This document shows positions 1-7,970 of a stretch of 18,179 nt of DNA, piece after piece. The translations under genes were made by a program, and so were the position numbers. The DNA is from Fusobacteriaceae bacterium (GTDB lineage Bacteria; Fusobacteriota; Fusobacteriia; Fusobacteriales; Fusobacteriaceae), in NCBI GenBank assembly GCA_016938425.1, contig JAFGUR010000017.1, forward strand, positions 1-18,179, in the 5' to 3' direction. How positions within the stretch are numbered: the stretch's first letter is position 1; every line of letters begins with the position of its first letter. Under the pieces are notes generated by a model. The model was not told the DNA's origin, did not search any database, and saw only the letters and a program-made list of their open reading frames with translations.

Positions 1-110
1 AAAAAATAGAAGATTACTATTCCGAATACCTTGCTGAAATAAATAGAGAAAATAAAGTTCGTGCTTTTGATAATGCAGGACAGGTGATGGATTTTTTGAT
101 AACGCTTTAG
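1..110 (+). CDS. 3' end of an unidentified gene (partial)
   Basis: An open frame enters from the left edge, with codons starting at position 3, and stops at TAG 108-110. It encodes about 35 residues ending in ...AGQVMDFLITL. The stretch is charged, probably helical and free of transmembrane segments. Codon use matches the rest of the window, so it is probably the C-terminus of a real small cytoplasmic protein. I cannot assign a family. A short acidic/basic tail of this type is seen in type II antitoxins, among others, but that is a guess. The gene lies upstream of the RTX gene, with about 250 bp of palindrome-bearing DNA between them. Confidence 0.5.
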   Translation, partial: KIEDYYSEYLAEINRENKVRAFDNAGQVMDFLITL

Positions 111-147
111 TAATTATCTAATTAGAAATTAGTAATAAAAAACCTTT

Positions 148-219
148 TTTAACCACAAGATAAACACAAGATTGCAAAGATTATACTTGTGATAATCCTG
201 TGTAAATCTGGTGGTTAAA
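148..219. repeat. Imperfect palindromic repeat (AACCAC...GTGGTT)
   Basis: Arm 148-170 (tttaaccacaagataaacac then aag) pairs with arm 197-219. I count 19 matches in 23 by hand around a 26-nt loop. Inside it, cacaag (165-170) can also pair with cttgtg (186-191). Palindromes of the type AACCAC-AGAT-AACACAG...GTGGTT recur between genes in many unrelated bacteria, and this looks like a diverged member. The rest of 111-364 contains a G-rich stretch (266-312) and the RTX ribosome site, with no gene. Confidence 0.6.
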
Positions 220-364
220 GAAAACGTCTTTAATTATCAATTAGCAACTAACTAAAACAAAAAAGGGGGGCGAGAAACTTGGCAATATGTAAAAAGGGGT
301 ATGGGTAGAGGGAGTTTTTTATAGTAAAAGAAATAAAGAATTCAAAAAAATTAGGAGGAATAAG

Positions 365-3300
365 ATGTACAAGTATTACAATTTTAATCTAGGGGATGGA
401 AAGCTATTTATAGAAGATAAGTGGGCTGATTTAAAACTAGGAGCAGGAATAACAAAAGAAATGCTATATTTAACATTAAATGAAAAAGGAAATTTAATCG
501 TTAAAATAATAGGAACAGAAGATGAAGTAGAAATGGCTACAATGGGAGATTATTTTTTTTCTCAAAACAATGAAATATACTTTCAAGATGGAACATCATT
601 AAAAATCGGAGATATAAAAGAAATGGTTTTACCTAATCTATCAACTTCGGGAAATGATAAATTCAAATATCCGTATGTTTTTGGAAGCTTAAATATTAAT
701 ACTGGAAAAGGAAACGACGTTATAGAGGGAACTTGGATGGATGATATAATCTCCGGAGGAGACGGAGATGATATTATTATTACTCAAAGTGGGAAAGACA
801 TTATTACCAGTGGAAAAGGAAATGATGTTATTCAAGGAACAGAGTATGATTGGGAAATTCAAACTATAAATTTCAATGTTGGTGATGGGAATGATACTAT
901 AATCGATAATGGATTTATATTGAATTTTGGTGAAGGAATTGTAAAAGAGGATTTAATTTTTGAAAAATCCGAAGGGAAACTGGTAATTAAATTTAAAAAT
1001 AATCCTAATGATTCAATTACGGTAAATACAATAGCCGAATATAGTGGAACAAGAAATATAGGTTATTGTTCTATTAATTTTAGTAATGGTGAAGTAATGT
1101 CTTCTACAGAAATAAATTCTTTGGTTGCAATAACGTCAGATAACGATGATGTTATAATCTTGGATTCATATCTTAATGAAGCAGATCAGGATGTCTTATG
1201 GGATTTTAAAAAACCAGGAGAATTTGCATTTAAACTAGATGGCAAAGGTGGTAATGACATAATAGAAGGAACATATGCTAATGAATACCTTCTAGGGGGA
1301 GATGGTAACGACTATTTATCGGGGGGTGATGGTTGTGATACACTGGCTGGTGGAGAAGGAAATGATATTTTAGTTGGAGGTAGTGGAGATGACATTTATG
1401 AATTTAATTTAGGGGATGGTAACGATACTATTAAGGAAATAGATAATTACTTTATGCCTTTTGCTCAAGAAAATTATAGATTAGACGAAGATAGAATTGT
1501 ATTTGGAAATGGGATAAAACTAGAAGATTTAGAAATAAGTCTGGACTATAAAAGAAGAATAGTAATAGGTATAAAAGGAACCAGTGATACTTTAACTGTT
1601 GAGGGATTTAACTACTTGTCATATATCCAATTTAAAGATACTCAAGATATAATTTTTTTTAATGAACTAATCCAAAATCTAAGTAGCTCTATTTCAGTAA
1701 CAGGTGGAGATGATATTGTAACTTTAATTTCAGCACCATTAAATATATCAACTGGAGATGGGAATGATCTAATAACTGCTGGAGACTTTTTGAATGAAAT
1801 AGATGCAGGAGAAGGGAATGACATTATCTACTCTGATGGACAGTATAGCAATTTTAAAGGTGGAAAAGGAAACGATACTTTTTATGCAGATGGAGGAGTA
1901 TTCCATTTTAATATAGGAGATGGAAAAGACATTATTTATTTAAACGATATTTCTTATTTAAATCCTTTTATTTACGGTTTTGATGCCGAAGACAATATTT
2001 CAATTCCATATACTGGCATTTCTTTTGGAGAAGGGATTTCATACGAAGACCTAGAAATAGACTACAGTTCTACTGGAAGAATTATAAAAATAAAAGGAAC
2101 AGATGATTCTATAGAAATAATAGGTAACATTCAAACCCCAATAAATCTTCAGTTTATAAACTCAGAAGAAACAATATTTATAAGTGGGACAGAATCTATT
2201 ACATCAGAACTTATCAATAGCGCATTTGTTTCAAATGATTGGCAAGGGAATAGAGAAGGAAATAATATTAATGTAAATACTCAGTATAGTATTTCCGAAA
2301 TAAATTTTGAAATATCAGGAACTGATTTATTCATTTCAAACAAAGATAAAAGTAGCTATGTAAAAATAGAAAATTATGTTAAAGACTGTGTACTTACTTT
2401 AAATGAAATCTATACTTTCAATTATGAAGAGTTATTAAAAAATACAGGAGATGTTGAAAAAAATCAAATAATTGATACAGCTATAGACTCTACAATATTA
2501 GGAACAGTTAACAATGATTTTATTTTTGGAAAAGACGGAAATGATACTATATCATCTTTCGAAGGAAATGACTATATAAACTACGGTAGTGGAAATAACA
2601 AAGTTTATGGTGGATTTGGCGATGACTATATTTATTCAACAGAGACCGCTAATGATTCGCTAAATTTAATATATGGAGAAGAAGGTAATGATATAATTTC
2701 TACTTCTAGCGGAGAAAACTATATAAATGGTGGATTAGGGGATGATACTTTAATAGCTAACGGAGAAGGTTCAAATACTTTTGTATATAATATTGGAGAT
2801 GGAAAAGACACCATAATTTCCAATACACAAGGTGAAAATTACTTATACTTACTTAGAGATTTAACAAGAGATAACGTTTACTTTTCTAAAGAAAACAATA
2901 ATTTGGTAATTTATACTTCAAATTCCGAAGACAAAATAACTTTAGAAAACTATTATAACGAAAAAAAAGTAAAAACAGAAGATCCTTTTTTCTCTGAGTT
3001 GAATGGAAATAAAAGTAATTTTAATTTAAATAGAGTTATATTTGGAACAACAGGTGATGCCATTTTAGGTTATGAATTTGATAATCTGGAAGAAGGTCAT
3101 TTATGGTCAGATACAATAACTGCTACAAATTTGAATGATGTTATCAACGGATTAACAGGTGAAGATTATATCTTTGGTGAAGGTGGAAACGATATTATTC
3201 ATGGAAACGAGCATAACGATAAACTATATGGTGGTTTAGGAAATGACCAATTGTTCGGAGATGAAGGAGACGACTACTTATACGGAGAAGAAGGTAATGA

Positions 3301-3742
3301 CTATTTAAGTGGCGGAATAGGTAATGATATCTTAAACGGTGGTGAAGGAGATGATATCCTTTTAGGTGGTGAAGGAATTAATACATATAATTTCAATCTA
3401 GGTGATGGAAATGATATTATTAAAGTCGCAGATGGAGCTAAGGATACTTTGAGCTTCTTAAGAGGTATTACCAAAGATGAAGTTACTTATAGCAAATCAG
3501 GAGATAACTTAACGATTTCTACAAAAGCTGATAAAATAACAGTAGAAAACTGGGCTAAAGGAAATAAATTGGAACAAATAACTTTTGCCGATGGAAATAG
3601 AATTACTACAAGTGAAATAGATGATATTCTAGCTAAATTAACTCAAAATATTGCAGGGTTTACAAGTGGTAATAGTGTAACATCTAATAATATTTTCGGA
3701 AATAAAGAGCAAAAAACAGAAATTTTAATGTCATCTTATTAA
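365..3742 (+). CDS. Large RTX (GGxGxD repeat) calcium-binding protein, probable type I secretion substrate
   Basis: The 1125-residue product is built of nonapeptide RTX repeats (GGxGNDxhx) that fold as calcium-binding parallel beta-rolls. The RTX blocks lie at roughly residues 113-155, 292-357, 456-512, 712-806 and 919-1021. The last is the longest, with consecutive GGEGDD/GGIGND units. Between them are spacer modules of the hemolysin-type calcium-binding-related kind (FG.GI..EDL...L.I...GT.D.I.I), for example at about 187-222, 376-416, 553-590 and 1029-1064. There is no signal peptide and almost no cysteine, as expected for a type I secretion substrate with a C-terminal signal. AGGAGG at 353-358 supports this start. 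Oddly, the protein begins inside a repeat module (YNFNLGDGK at residues 5-13) and has no enzymatic, lipase, protease or pore-forming domain. It is therefore either a pure structural/surface RTX protein or a remnant of a longer one. No ABC exporter, adaptor or TolC gene is nearby. The family call is secure; the function is unknown. Confidence 0.93.
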   Translation: MYKYYNFNLGDGKLFIEDKWADLKLGAGITKEMLYLTLNEKGNLIVKIIGTEDEVEMATMGDYFFSQNNEIYFQDGTSLKIGDIKEMVLPNLSTSGNDKFKYPYVFGSLNINTGKGNDVIEGTWMDDIISGGDGDDIIITQSGKDIITSGKGNDVIQGTEYDWEIQTINFNVGDGNDTIIDNGFILNFGEGIVKEDLIFEKSEGKLVIKFKNNPNDSITVNTIAEYSGTRNIGYCSINFSNGEVMSSTEINSLVAITSDNDDVIILDSYLNEADQDVLWDFKKPGEFAFKLDGKGGNDIIEGTYANEYLLGGDGNDYLSGGDGCDTLAGGEGNDILVGGSGDDIYEFNLGDGNDTIKEIDNYFMPFAQENYRLDEDRIVFGNGIKLEDLEISLDYKRRIVIGIKGTSDTLTVEGFNYLSYIQFKDTQDIIFFNELIQNLSSSISVTGGDDIVTLISAPLNISTGDGNDLITAGDFLNEIDAGEGNDIIYSDGQYSNFKGGKGNDTFYADGGVFHFNIGDGKDIIYLNDISYLNPFIYGFDAEDNISIPYTGISFGEGISYEDLEIDYSSTGRIIKIKGTDDSIEIIGNIQTPINLQFINSEETIFISGTESITSELINSAFVSNDWQGNREGNNINVNTQYSISEINFEISGTDLFISNKDKSSYVKIENYVKDCVLTLNEIYTFNYEELLKNTGDVEKNQIIDTAIDSTILGTVNNDFIFGKDGNDTISSFEGNDYINYGSGNNKVYGGFGDDYIYSTETANDSLNLIYGEEGNDIISTSSGENYINGGLGDDTLIANGEGSNTFVYNIGDGKDTIISNTQGENYLYLLRDLTRDNVYFSKENNNLVIYTSNSEDKITLENYYNEKKVKTEDPFFSELNGNKSNFNLNRVIFGTTGDAILGYEFDNLEEGHLWSDTITATNLNDVINGLTGEDYIFGEGGNDIIHGNEHNDKLYGGLGNDQLFGDEGDDYLYGEEGNDYLSGGIGNDILNGGEGDDILLGGEGINTYNFNLGDGNDIIKVADGAKDTLSFLRGITKDEVTYSKSGDNLTISTKADKITVENWAKGNKLEQITFADGNRITTSEIDDILAKLTQNIAGFTSGNSVTSNNIFGNKEQKTEILMSSY

Positions 3743-3862
3743 ACTTAATAAAATAAACGTAACTACTCAGGCATAACTAATTATAGTAAAATCAAAGTTT
3801 TAGAGGCGTGGCATGGAGTTATTATTATCCTTGACTCGGGAGCGGGTTGTGTCCAATGTCAT

Positions 3863-3943
3863 CAATTTAGGGCGCCCACAAGAGGCTCACCCTACAAAAT
3901 GCATTAAATTTGTAGGGGCAATCCCTTCTGGTTGTCCAAATTG
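3863..3943. repeat. Long internal palindrome of the family A element
   Basis: The arm starting caatttagggcgcccac pairs imperfectly with an arm ending ggttgtccaaattg around an atgcat centre. The inner part, ccctacaaa...tttgtaggg, is perfect. Short GTAGGGGCAA-CCC-type palindromes like this recur between genes in many bacteria, so this may be a second element nested in the larger one. Confidence 0.6.
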
Positions 3944-4004
3944 AATCAATAAGTTTTCTTTAGTTAATGATATTGGGGTTACGTCCCGCAAATACCCCTC
4001 CTCT

Positions 4005-4019
4005 CGCGCCCAAGGCGCG
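4005..4019. repeat. GC hairpin cgcgcc-caa-ggcgcg
   Basis: A perfect 6-bp all-GC stem (4005-4010 / 4014-4019) with a 3-nt loop stands out in this AT-rich DNA. It lies in the right arm of the 3759-4069 element. No T-run follows, so it does not look like a terminator. A diverged version, tacgcg...cgcgta, occurs at 16712-16730. Confidence 0.6.
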
Positions 4020-4092
4020 CATAAAAGCCTGATATTTCAAGTTTTTTTAATGCCTGAGATAGTAGTTACAAATAAACACCAAAAAATAAATA

Positions 4093-4131
4093 TCGCTAAT
4101 TGAATTTATATTTTATAGATTCAATTAGCGA
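4093..4131. promoter_or_regulatory. 18-bp hairpin in the leader of the HEAT-GT2 cassette
   Basis: tcgctaattgaat (4093-4105) and attcaattagcga (4119-4131) form a perfect 13-bp stem. It extends inward by five more pairs, one of them G-U, to a 3-nt loop, giving a 39-nt hairpin. It ends 37 nt before the HEAT gene start. No T-run follows on the plus strand; the A-rich flank at 4081-4092 would be a T-run for minus-strand transcription. It could be a protein-binding palindrome, an mRNA structure limiting entry into the cassette, or a terminator for antisense transcription. The structure is certain; its role is not. Confidence 0.5.
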
Positions 4132-4168
4132 CTCAAAAAAATTAAGAAAGAATTAGAGAGGTTTATTT

Positions 4169-5608
4169 ATGAATGTTTTGTTGTTTTTGATGAAATTTTT
4201 CTTTGTTTTTTCTTTGTTTTTTTTAATTTTAATAGTATTTCTATCATATTTAAAAATTAGAAAAAGCAAAATTGAAACAGAGGAAAAAAACATGCTAGAA
4301 AACTTGTTACTGGAAGGTGTTTTTTCTGGTTTAGAACAGAAAAAAATAAAAAAAATTAAATATCTAAAAAAAAATGTTAAATATTCTGATATTTTTGTTG
4401 AAAAAAGTATAGAAATAATTAATTCATTGGAAGGAAGAGATAGAAGAAACCTTATACTACTTTTGGATCAATTAAAAATTTCTAAATACGTTTTTAATAA
4501 ATATCAAAAAACTTTAGATAAAGGCAATAAAGAATTTTATCTTTACCAACTTGGAGAACTGAGAAGTAAAGTATATTTAGATTTTATTTTGAATATTAAA
4601 ATTAACGAAATAACAAGTACAGGGGTTTTTAGAGGATATTTTTTTACAATTAATGCTATTATTATTGAATGGATTGATGAATTAAGTGACGAAATAATAA
4701 AAAAATATATCGACAAAATATTTGAAATTTTAGAATTTATAAATGAAAATAACATAGTGAATATTCAAAAATTTTTAGAGATGTTTTTGGCTGAATCAAC
4801 ACATTTTGTAAAAATTTTTAATAATAATAAGTATCTAAAAAAACATATATTAAAATTGATGGTTACAAAAAATATTTCTCTAATACATAAAGGAGAAATC
4901 ATTTTTATGATTGCTTCAAATAACGAATATCAAATTTCTTCTTTTATAAAAAAAGAATTTAATAAGTATTATAAAGAAAATGTTGCAGAAGAAGAATTGG
5001 AATATATTATTCTTCTAGTTAAGGCAGCGGGAGAAATTGGGAAAAAAGAAATATATTCGCTACTTGAAATAACAAGTAAAAGTAATAATTGGATTCTACA
5101 GACTATTGCTGCCAAATACTTATCTAAATTTGAAAATGAAAAAACAGCTTCAATTTTATATGAAATGGTATTTCATTCAAATTGGTGGGTAAGATATAAT
5201 TCGGCTTTAAGCCTAGAAAAAATGAAAAATATTGGAAGCGTATATTTGGAAAAAATATTAAATTCGGAGGATAAGTACGCGCGAGAGGTTTCGGCATATG
5301 TTATTGTTAACGGAGAATCATACAAAACATTAAGAGATTCTTTAGTTCTAAATGGAACAATTAAAGGCTTGAACAAAATTTTATTAATAATAAACAAAAT
5401 ATGTAATTTGAATTTATTAGATAAAATGATAACGGATAATTCTATAGAAGAGACTCTTAAAATAGAGTTAATAGAAGAACTTGAAGTAAATGATTTTGTT
5501 GATTTTTATAATAAGGTTTTAAAATTTAAAAATCTTTCTATAACAGTAATTAGAACTTGCGAAAAGAAAATAATTCAATTAAATGAAATTAATAAAGTTC
5601 AGTACTAG
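4169..5608 (+). CDS. Membrane-anchored HEAT-repeat protein (first gene of exopolysaccharide-like cassette)
   Basis: The 479-residue product starts with one strong hydrophobic segment (residues 2-27), followed by the basic stretch KIRKSK. By the positive-inside rule this places the large C-terminal part in the cytoplasm. The rest is all-alpha and lysine/glutamate-rich. A recognisable HEAT/PBS-lyase-type pair lies at about residues 305-390 (WWVRYNSALSLEKM at 339-352, then EKILNSEDKYAREVSAYVI). HEAT solenoids are protein-binding scaffolds, and no catalytic motif is visible. An AGAGAGG ribosome site lies at 4155-4161. The glycosyltransferase gene follows on the same strand after a repeat-filled 243-bp gap. 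HEAT proteins beside GT2 synthases and YaiO-like barrels are an arrangement I recall from other diderms, so I infer a role in assembling or regulating the synthase. Partner and function are not established. Confidence 0.75.
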   Translation: MNVLLFLMKFFFVFSLFFLILIVFLSYLKIRKSKIETEEKNMLENLLLEGVFSGLEQKKIKKIKYLKKNVKYSDIFVEKSIEIINSLEGRDRRNLILLLDQLKISKYVFNKYQKTLDKGNKEFYLYQLGELRSKVYLDFILNIKINEITSTGVFRGYFFTINAIIIEWIDELSDEIIKKYIDKIFEILEFINENNIVNIQKFLEMFLAESTHFVKIFNNNKYLKKHILKLMVTKNISLIHKGEIIFMIASNNEYQISSFIKKEFNKYYKENVAEEELEYIILLVKAAGEIGKKEIYSLLEITSKSNNWILQTIAAKYLSKFENEKTASILYEMVFHSNWWVRYNSALSLEKMKNIGSVYLEKILNSEDKYAREVSAYVIVNGESYKTLRDSLVLNGTIKGLNKILLIINKICNLNLLDKMITDNSIEETLKIELIEELEVNDFVDFYNKVLKFKNLSITVIRTCEKKIIQLNEINKVQY

Positions 5609-5611
5609 CTA

Positions 5612-5819
5612 GTTGCAAAACTAAAAAAACATATGTACACAGTTAAAAATAATACAAATAAGATTTTTATTGGTTTTAGAGGATTGGCAAGGATACTAGT
5701 TTTCCTTAACCTAGGTTCTGGCTTTGCCCCAACTTCTCTTTCCCCACCGAAGGTGGGGGGATTACATAAAAAACGTAGTTTTTTATGTAAGTAAAATAAA
5801 GGTTTTGGAGTTTTGCAGC
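5612..5819. repeat. Candidate palindromic element with imperfect terminal inverted repeats (family A relative)
   Basis: The 17-nt end at 5612-5628 (gttgcaaaactaaaaaa) is the inverse of 5803-5819 with about 3 mismatches. Inside are two strong hairpins (see 5742-5790). The segment from 5673, gttttagaggattggcaagga, matches 3797-3817 of the 3759-4069 element at 18 of 21 positions, and weaker similarity continues for about 40 bp. It begins 4 nt after the HEAT gene stop. I see no target duplication, so its exact limits are uncertain. Confidence 0.45.
5742..5790. repeat. Two adjacent perfect hairpins between the HEAT and GT2 genes
   Basis: ccccacc-gaa-ggtgggg (5742-5758) has a 7-bp GC stem. ttacataaaaaac-gta-gttttttatgtaa (5762-5790) has a perfect 13-bp stem with a 3-nt loop. 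Neither is followed by a clear T-run. They could slow RNA polymerase or stabilise the mRNA end between the HEAT gene and the glycosyltransferase gene. Confidence 0.6.
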
Positions 5820-5851
5820 AAACTAAAAGTTAGGTACGAAAAGGAGGTTAA

Positions 5852-7261
5852 ATGCAGCACTATATAAATATTTTATCAATATCAATAATTATTTACTTCA
5901 TAATTTTGAATTTATCATATTTTATATTATTTGTAATGTCTTATATAGGTATTTCGGAATATCAAAAGAAATCGAAATTAAATAATTATTTGAAAATTTA
6001 TCAATCTAAACTAACACCACCAATTTCATTAATTGTTCCGGCATATAATGAAGAAACTACTATTGTAAAAAATATTTATTCATTTTTAAGTCAATTTGAC
6101 TATCCGGAATATGAAGTTATCGTCGTTAATGATGGGTCCAAAGATAATACTCTTAACAAAATTCTATCTGAATTTAAATGTGAAATATACGAATTTCCTT
6201 ATAGAAAAGTTATTGATACTAAAAAAATCAAATATCTTTATAGAAGTAAAAAATTTGAAAACCTTATAATTATAGATAAAGAAAATGGAGGGAAAGCTGA
6301 TGCACTAAATGCAGGAATTAACGTTTCCAGATACCCTTATTTTGGAAGTATCGATGCAGATACTCTTTTAGAAAAAGACTCCTATTTAAAAGTAATGATT
6401 CCAATCATTGATAATCCAAACAATGTTATTGCAACAGGTGGAATAGTTGGTGTTCTAAATGGGTGTACTGTTTATAACAATAAAATTATGGAAATTGATT
6501 TACCTAAAAATGTTTTATCGAGATTTCAAGTAATTGAATATTTAAGAGCTTTTTTGTTTGGCAGATATGCGTGGACTAGACTTAATGCATTGCCATTAAT
6601 TTCCGGAGCCTTTGGTTTATTTAAAAAAGAAGCTGTTTTAAACATCAATGGATATTCTACTGAAATAACGAATAAACTAACTGTAGGTGAGGATATTGAT
6701 TTAATTATCCGTTTGCATAAATATTATTTGAAAAACAAAATTGAATATAAAATTATTTTTGTCCCTGACCCTATGTCTTGGACACAAGTCCCTGAAGATT
6801 TGAAAACCCTAAAAAATCAGAGAGCTCGATGGCACAAAGGATTAATGGAAACATTAATTCAAAATAAAGAAGCAATATTTAATTATGACTACAAAGTTGT
6901 CGGAATGCTATCTTTACCATATTATTTAATATTTGAATTGTTATCGCCCGTAATCGAATTACTAGGATATGTAATATTTCCTTATTTTTTCTATAAAAAG
7001 TGGATTTCTTTAGACATCTTTATCTTGTTTTTGATTGTCTCTTTTTTATTAGGAACAATTACATCATTACTGGCAGTATTTTTAGAAGTAAAAACATTTA
7101 ATAGATACAAAAAAATAAAAGATATATTACTTATATTTTTGTATGCATTTTTAGAAAATTTTGGTTATAGGCAAATGACTCTATTTTTTAGACTTATTGG
7201 ATTCAAGGATTTTTTCCTTAGGAAAAAACACTGGGGTGAAATGAAAAGAAAAGAATTTTAG
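5852..7261 (+). CDS. Processive family 2 glycosyltransferase (poly-N-acetylglucosamine synthase-like)
   Basis: The 469-residue membrane protein has an N-terminal membrane segment (about 8-33). A GT2 catalytic domain follows: VPAYNEE at 62-68, nucleotide-binding DGS at 94-96, GGKADALN at 146-153, metal-binding DAD at 168-170, the catalytic-base region VGED at 278-281, and QRARW (QxxRW) at 323-327. The C-terminal membrane part has segments near 350-381 and 388-412, perhaps another near 427-445. These D...DxD...ED...QxxRW motifs mark processive polysaccharide synthases such as PgaC/IcaA, hyaluronan and cellulose synthases. This enzyme probably polymerises a UDP-sugar on the cytoplasmic face and extrudes the chain. 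Sugar and linkage cannot be read from the sequence. AGGAGG at 5842-5847 supports the start. The barrel gene follows after 8 nt, and its ribosome site overlaps this stop codon, so the two are co-translated. In E. coli the GT2 gene yaiP sits next to yaiO, the same pairing as here. No PgaB-type deacetylase is nearby. Confidence 0.88.
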   Translation: MQHYINILSISIIIYFIILNLSYFILFVMSYIGISEYQKKSKLNNYLKIYQSKLTPPISLIVPAYNEETTIVKNIYSFLSQFDYPEYEVIVVNDGSKDNTLNKILSEFKCEIYEFPYRKVIDTKKIKYLYRSKKFENLIIIDKENGGKADALNAGINVSRYPYFGSIDADTLLEKDSYLKVMIPIIDNPNNVIATGGIVGVLNGCTVYNNKIMEIDLPKNVLSRFQVIEYLRAFLFGRYAWTRLNALPLISGAFGLFKKEAVLNINGYSTEITNKLTVGEDIDLIIRLHKYYLKNKIEYKIIFVPDPMSWTQVPEDLKTLKNQRARWHKGLMETLIQNKEAIFNYDYKVVGMLSLPYYLIFELLSPVIELLGYVIFPYFFYKKWISLDIFILFLIVSFLLGTITSLLAVFLEVKTFNRYKKIKDILLIFLYAFLENFGYRQMTLFFRLIGFKDFFLRKKHWGEMKRKEF

Positions 7262-7269
7262 GAGGAATT

Positions 7270-7905
7270 ATGAAAAAATATTTTATATTTTTTTTATTTT
7301 TAAAACTATTTTATGCAGAAGATAAAAATATGCATAATTGGAGATTAGAGCTAGGACTCAACGGTATAGACAACTTAAAAAAAGATTATTTTTATAGCTT
7401 GATTGAATATAGTAATAATGATTTTGATTTAATTTATACAACAAATTGGGAGAACAAAAACAAAGAAAATGTTGGAAATTTAGTAGAACTATACAAAAAT
7501 AATTTTTATGTTTTTTTAGGAAATTCTGATGTTGCTGATTCTATAGCAGGAATAGAATATACAATGGGAAGCTATACTTTTGGGTTCAAGTTTAACAATT
7601 ATGATAGTGAAGATGTTTTTTTCTATAAACTCCAAAAAGATTGGTATTTGGGAGAAAAAGATATTTTTAGTATAAAATTAACAGGTATAGACAGTGAGGA
7701 AGATTTTAAAACTTTTTATATGATAAAAAATCAATATAAAAATATTTATATTACACATTATTTCGATTTTGATAACACAAATCAGAGTGTAATCGAATAT
7801 AAATTAAAAGATAAAACCAAAAAAATTAACTATTCTATAGGATATTCAAAGGATTTTAAAACTAGAGATGATGGTTTCTCGTTGGGAATCAGCTCAAAAC
7901 TATAA
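7270..7905 (+). CDS. Small outer-membrane beta-barrel, YaiO-like
   Basis: The 211-residue product has a signal peptide (MKKYFIFFLFLKLFYA, probable cleavage after A16). The mature part alternates polar and hydrophobic residues and is rich in Tyr, Phe, Asn and Asp, typical of an outer-membrane barrel with roughly 8-12 strands. It ends ...DDGFSLGISSKL. It is shorter than E. coli YaiO (about 257 residues) and lacks the usual terminal aromatic residue. Its position as last gene of a GT2 cassette suggests a role in passing or anchoring the polysaccharide at the outer membrane. The YaiO assignment rests mostly on this context and general barrel character, not on strong motif identity. Its ribosome site, TAGGAGGA, overlaps the synthase stop codon. 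A terminator follows within 5 nt of the stop. Confidence 0.65.
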   Translation: MKKYFIFFLFLKLFYAEDKNMHNWRLELGLNGIDNLKKDYFYSLIEYSNNDFDLIYTTNWENKNKENVGNLVELYKNNFYVFLGNSDVADSIAGIEYTMGSYTFGFKFNNYDSEDVFFYKLQKDWYLGEKDIFSIKLTGIDSEEDFKTFYMIKNQYKNIYITHYFDFDNTNQSVIEYKLKDKTKKINYSIGYSKDFKTRDDGFSLGISSKL

Positions 7906-7909
7906 AAAA

Positions 7910-7937
7910 AGGGAATACCATTAATACGGTATTCCCT
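7910..7937. terminator. Bidirectional rho-independent terminator
   Basis: A perfect 10-bp stem agggaatacc (7910-7919) / ggtattccct (7928-7937) has an 8-nt loop. It is followed on the plus strand by T-rich cttcttatatttt and preceded by aaaaaaa, which is a T-run for the minus strand. It sits between the converging barrel gene and PTS gene and can serve both. Confidence 0.9.
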
Positions 7938-7970
7938 CTTCTTATATTTTAATACTTTATAAAGTAATAA

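Larger units (their letters stand above)
3751..4077. mobile_element. MITE-like palindromic element (family A) with 8-bp target duplication
   Basis: The element proper is 3759-4069 (311 bp). Its left end, gtaactactcaggcat (3759-3774), is the inverse of its right end, atgcctgagatagtagttac (4050-4069), apart from a 4-nt insertion. Immediately outside both ends is the same octamer aaataaac (3751-3758 and 4070-4077), which fits a target-site duplication. It encodes no transposase and has no long ORF. It is more GC-rich than its surroundings and folds into nested palindromes (see 3863-3943 and 4005-4019). Its arms also match each other internally: agcgggttgtgtccaatgtc near 3841 against the reverse complement of the 3960-3990 region. 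It fills most of the gap between the RTX and HEAT genes. The octamer is AT-rich, so coincidence is possible but unlikely with exact adjacency at both ends. Confidence 0.75.

Noticed and set aside
365..3742. CRISPR-like or tandem DNA repeats within the RTX gene
   Set aside because: The repetition is at protein level (GGxGND units) in a single open frame, with no constant spacer length.
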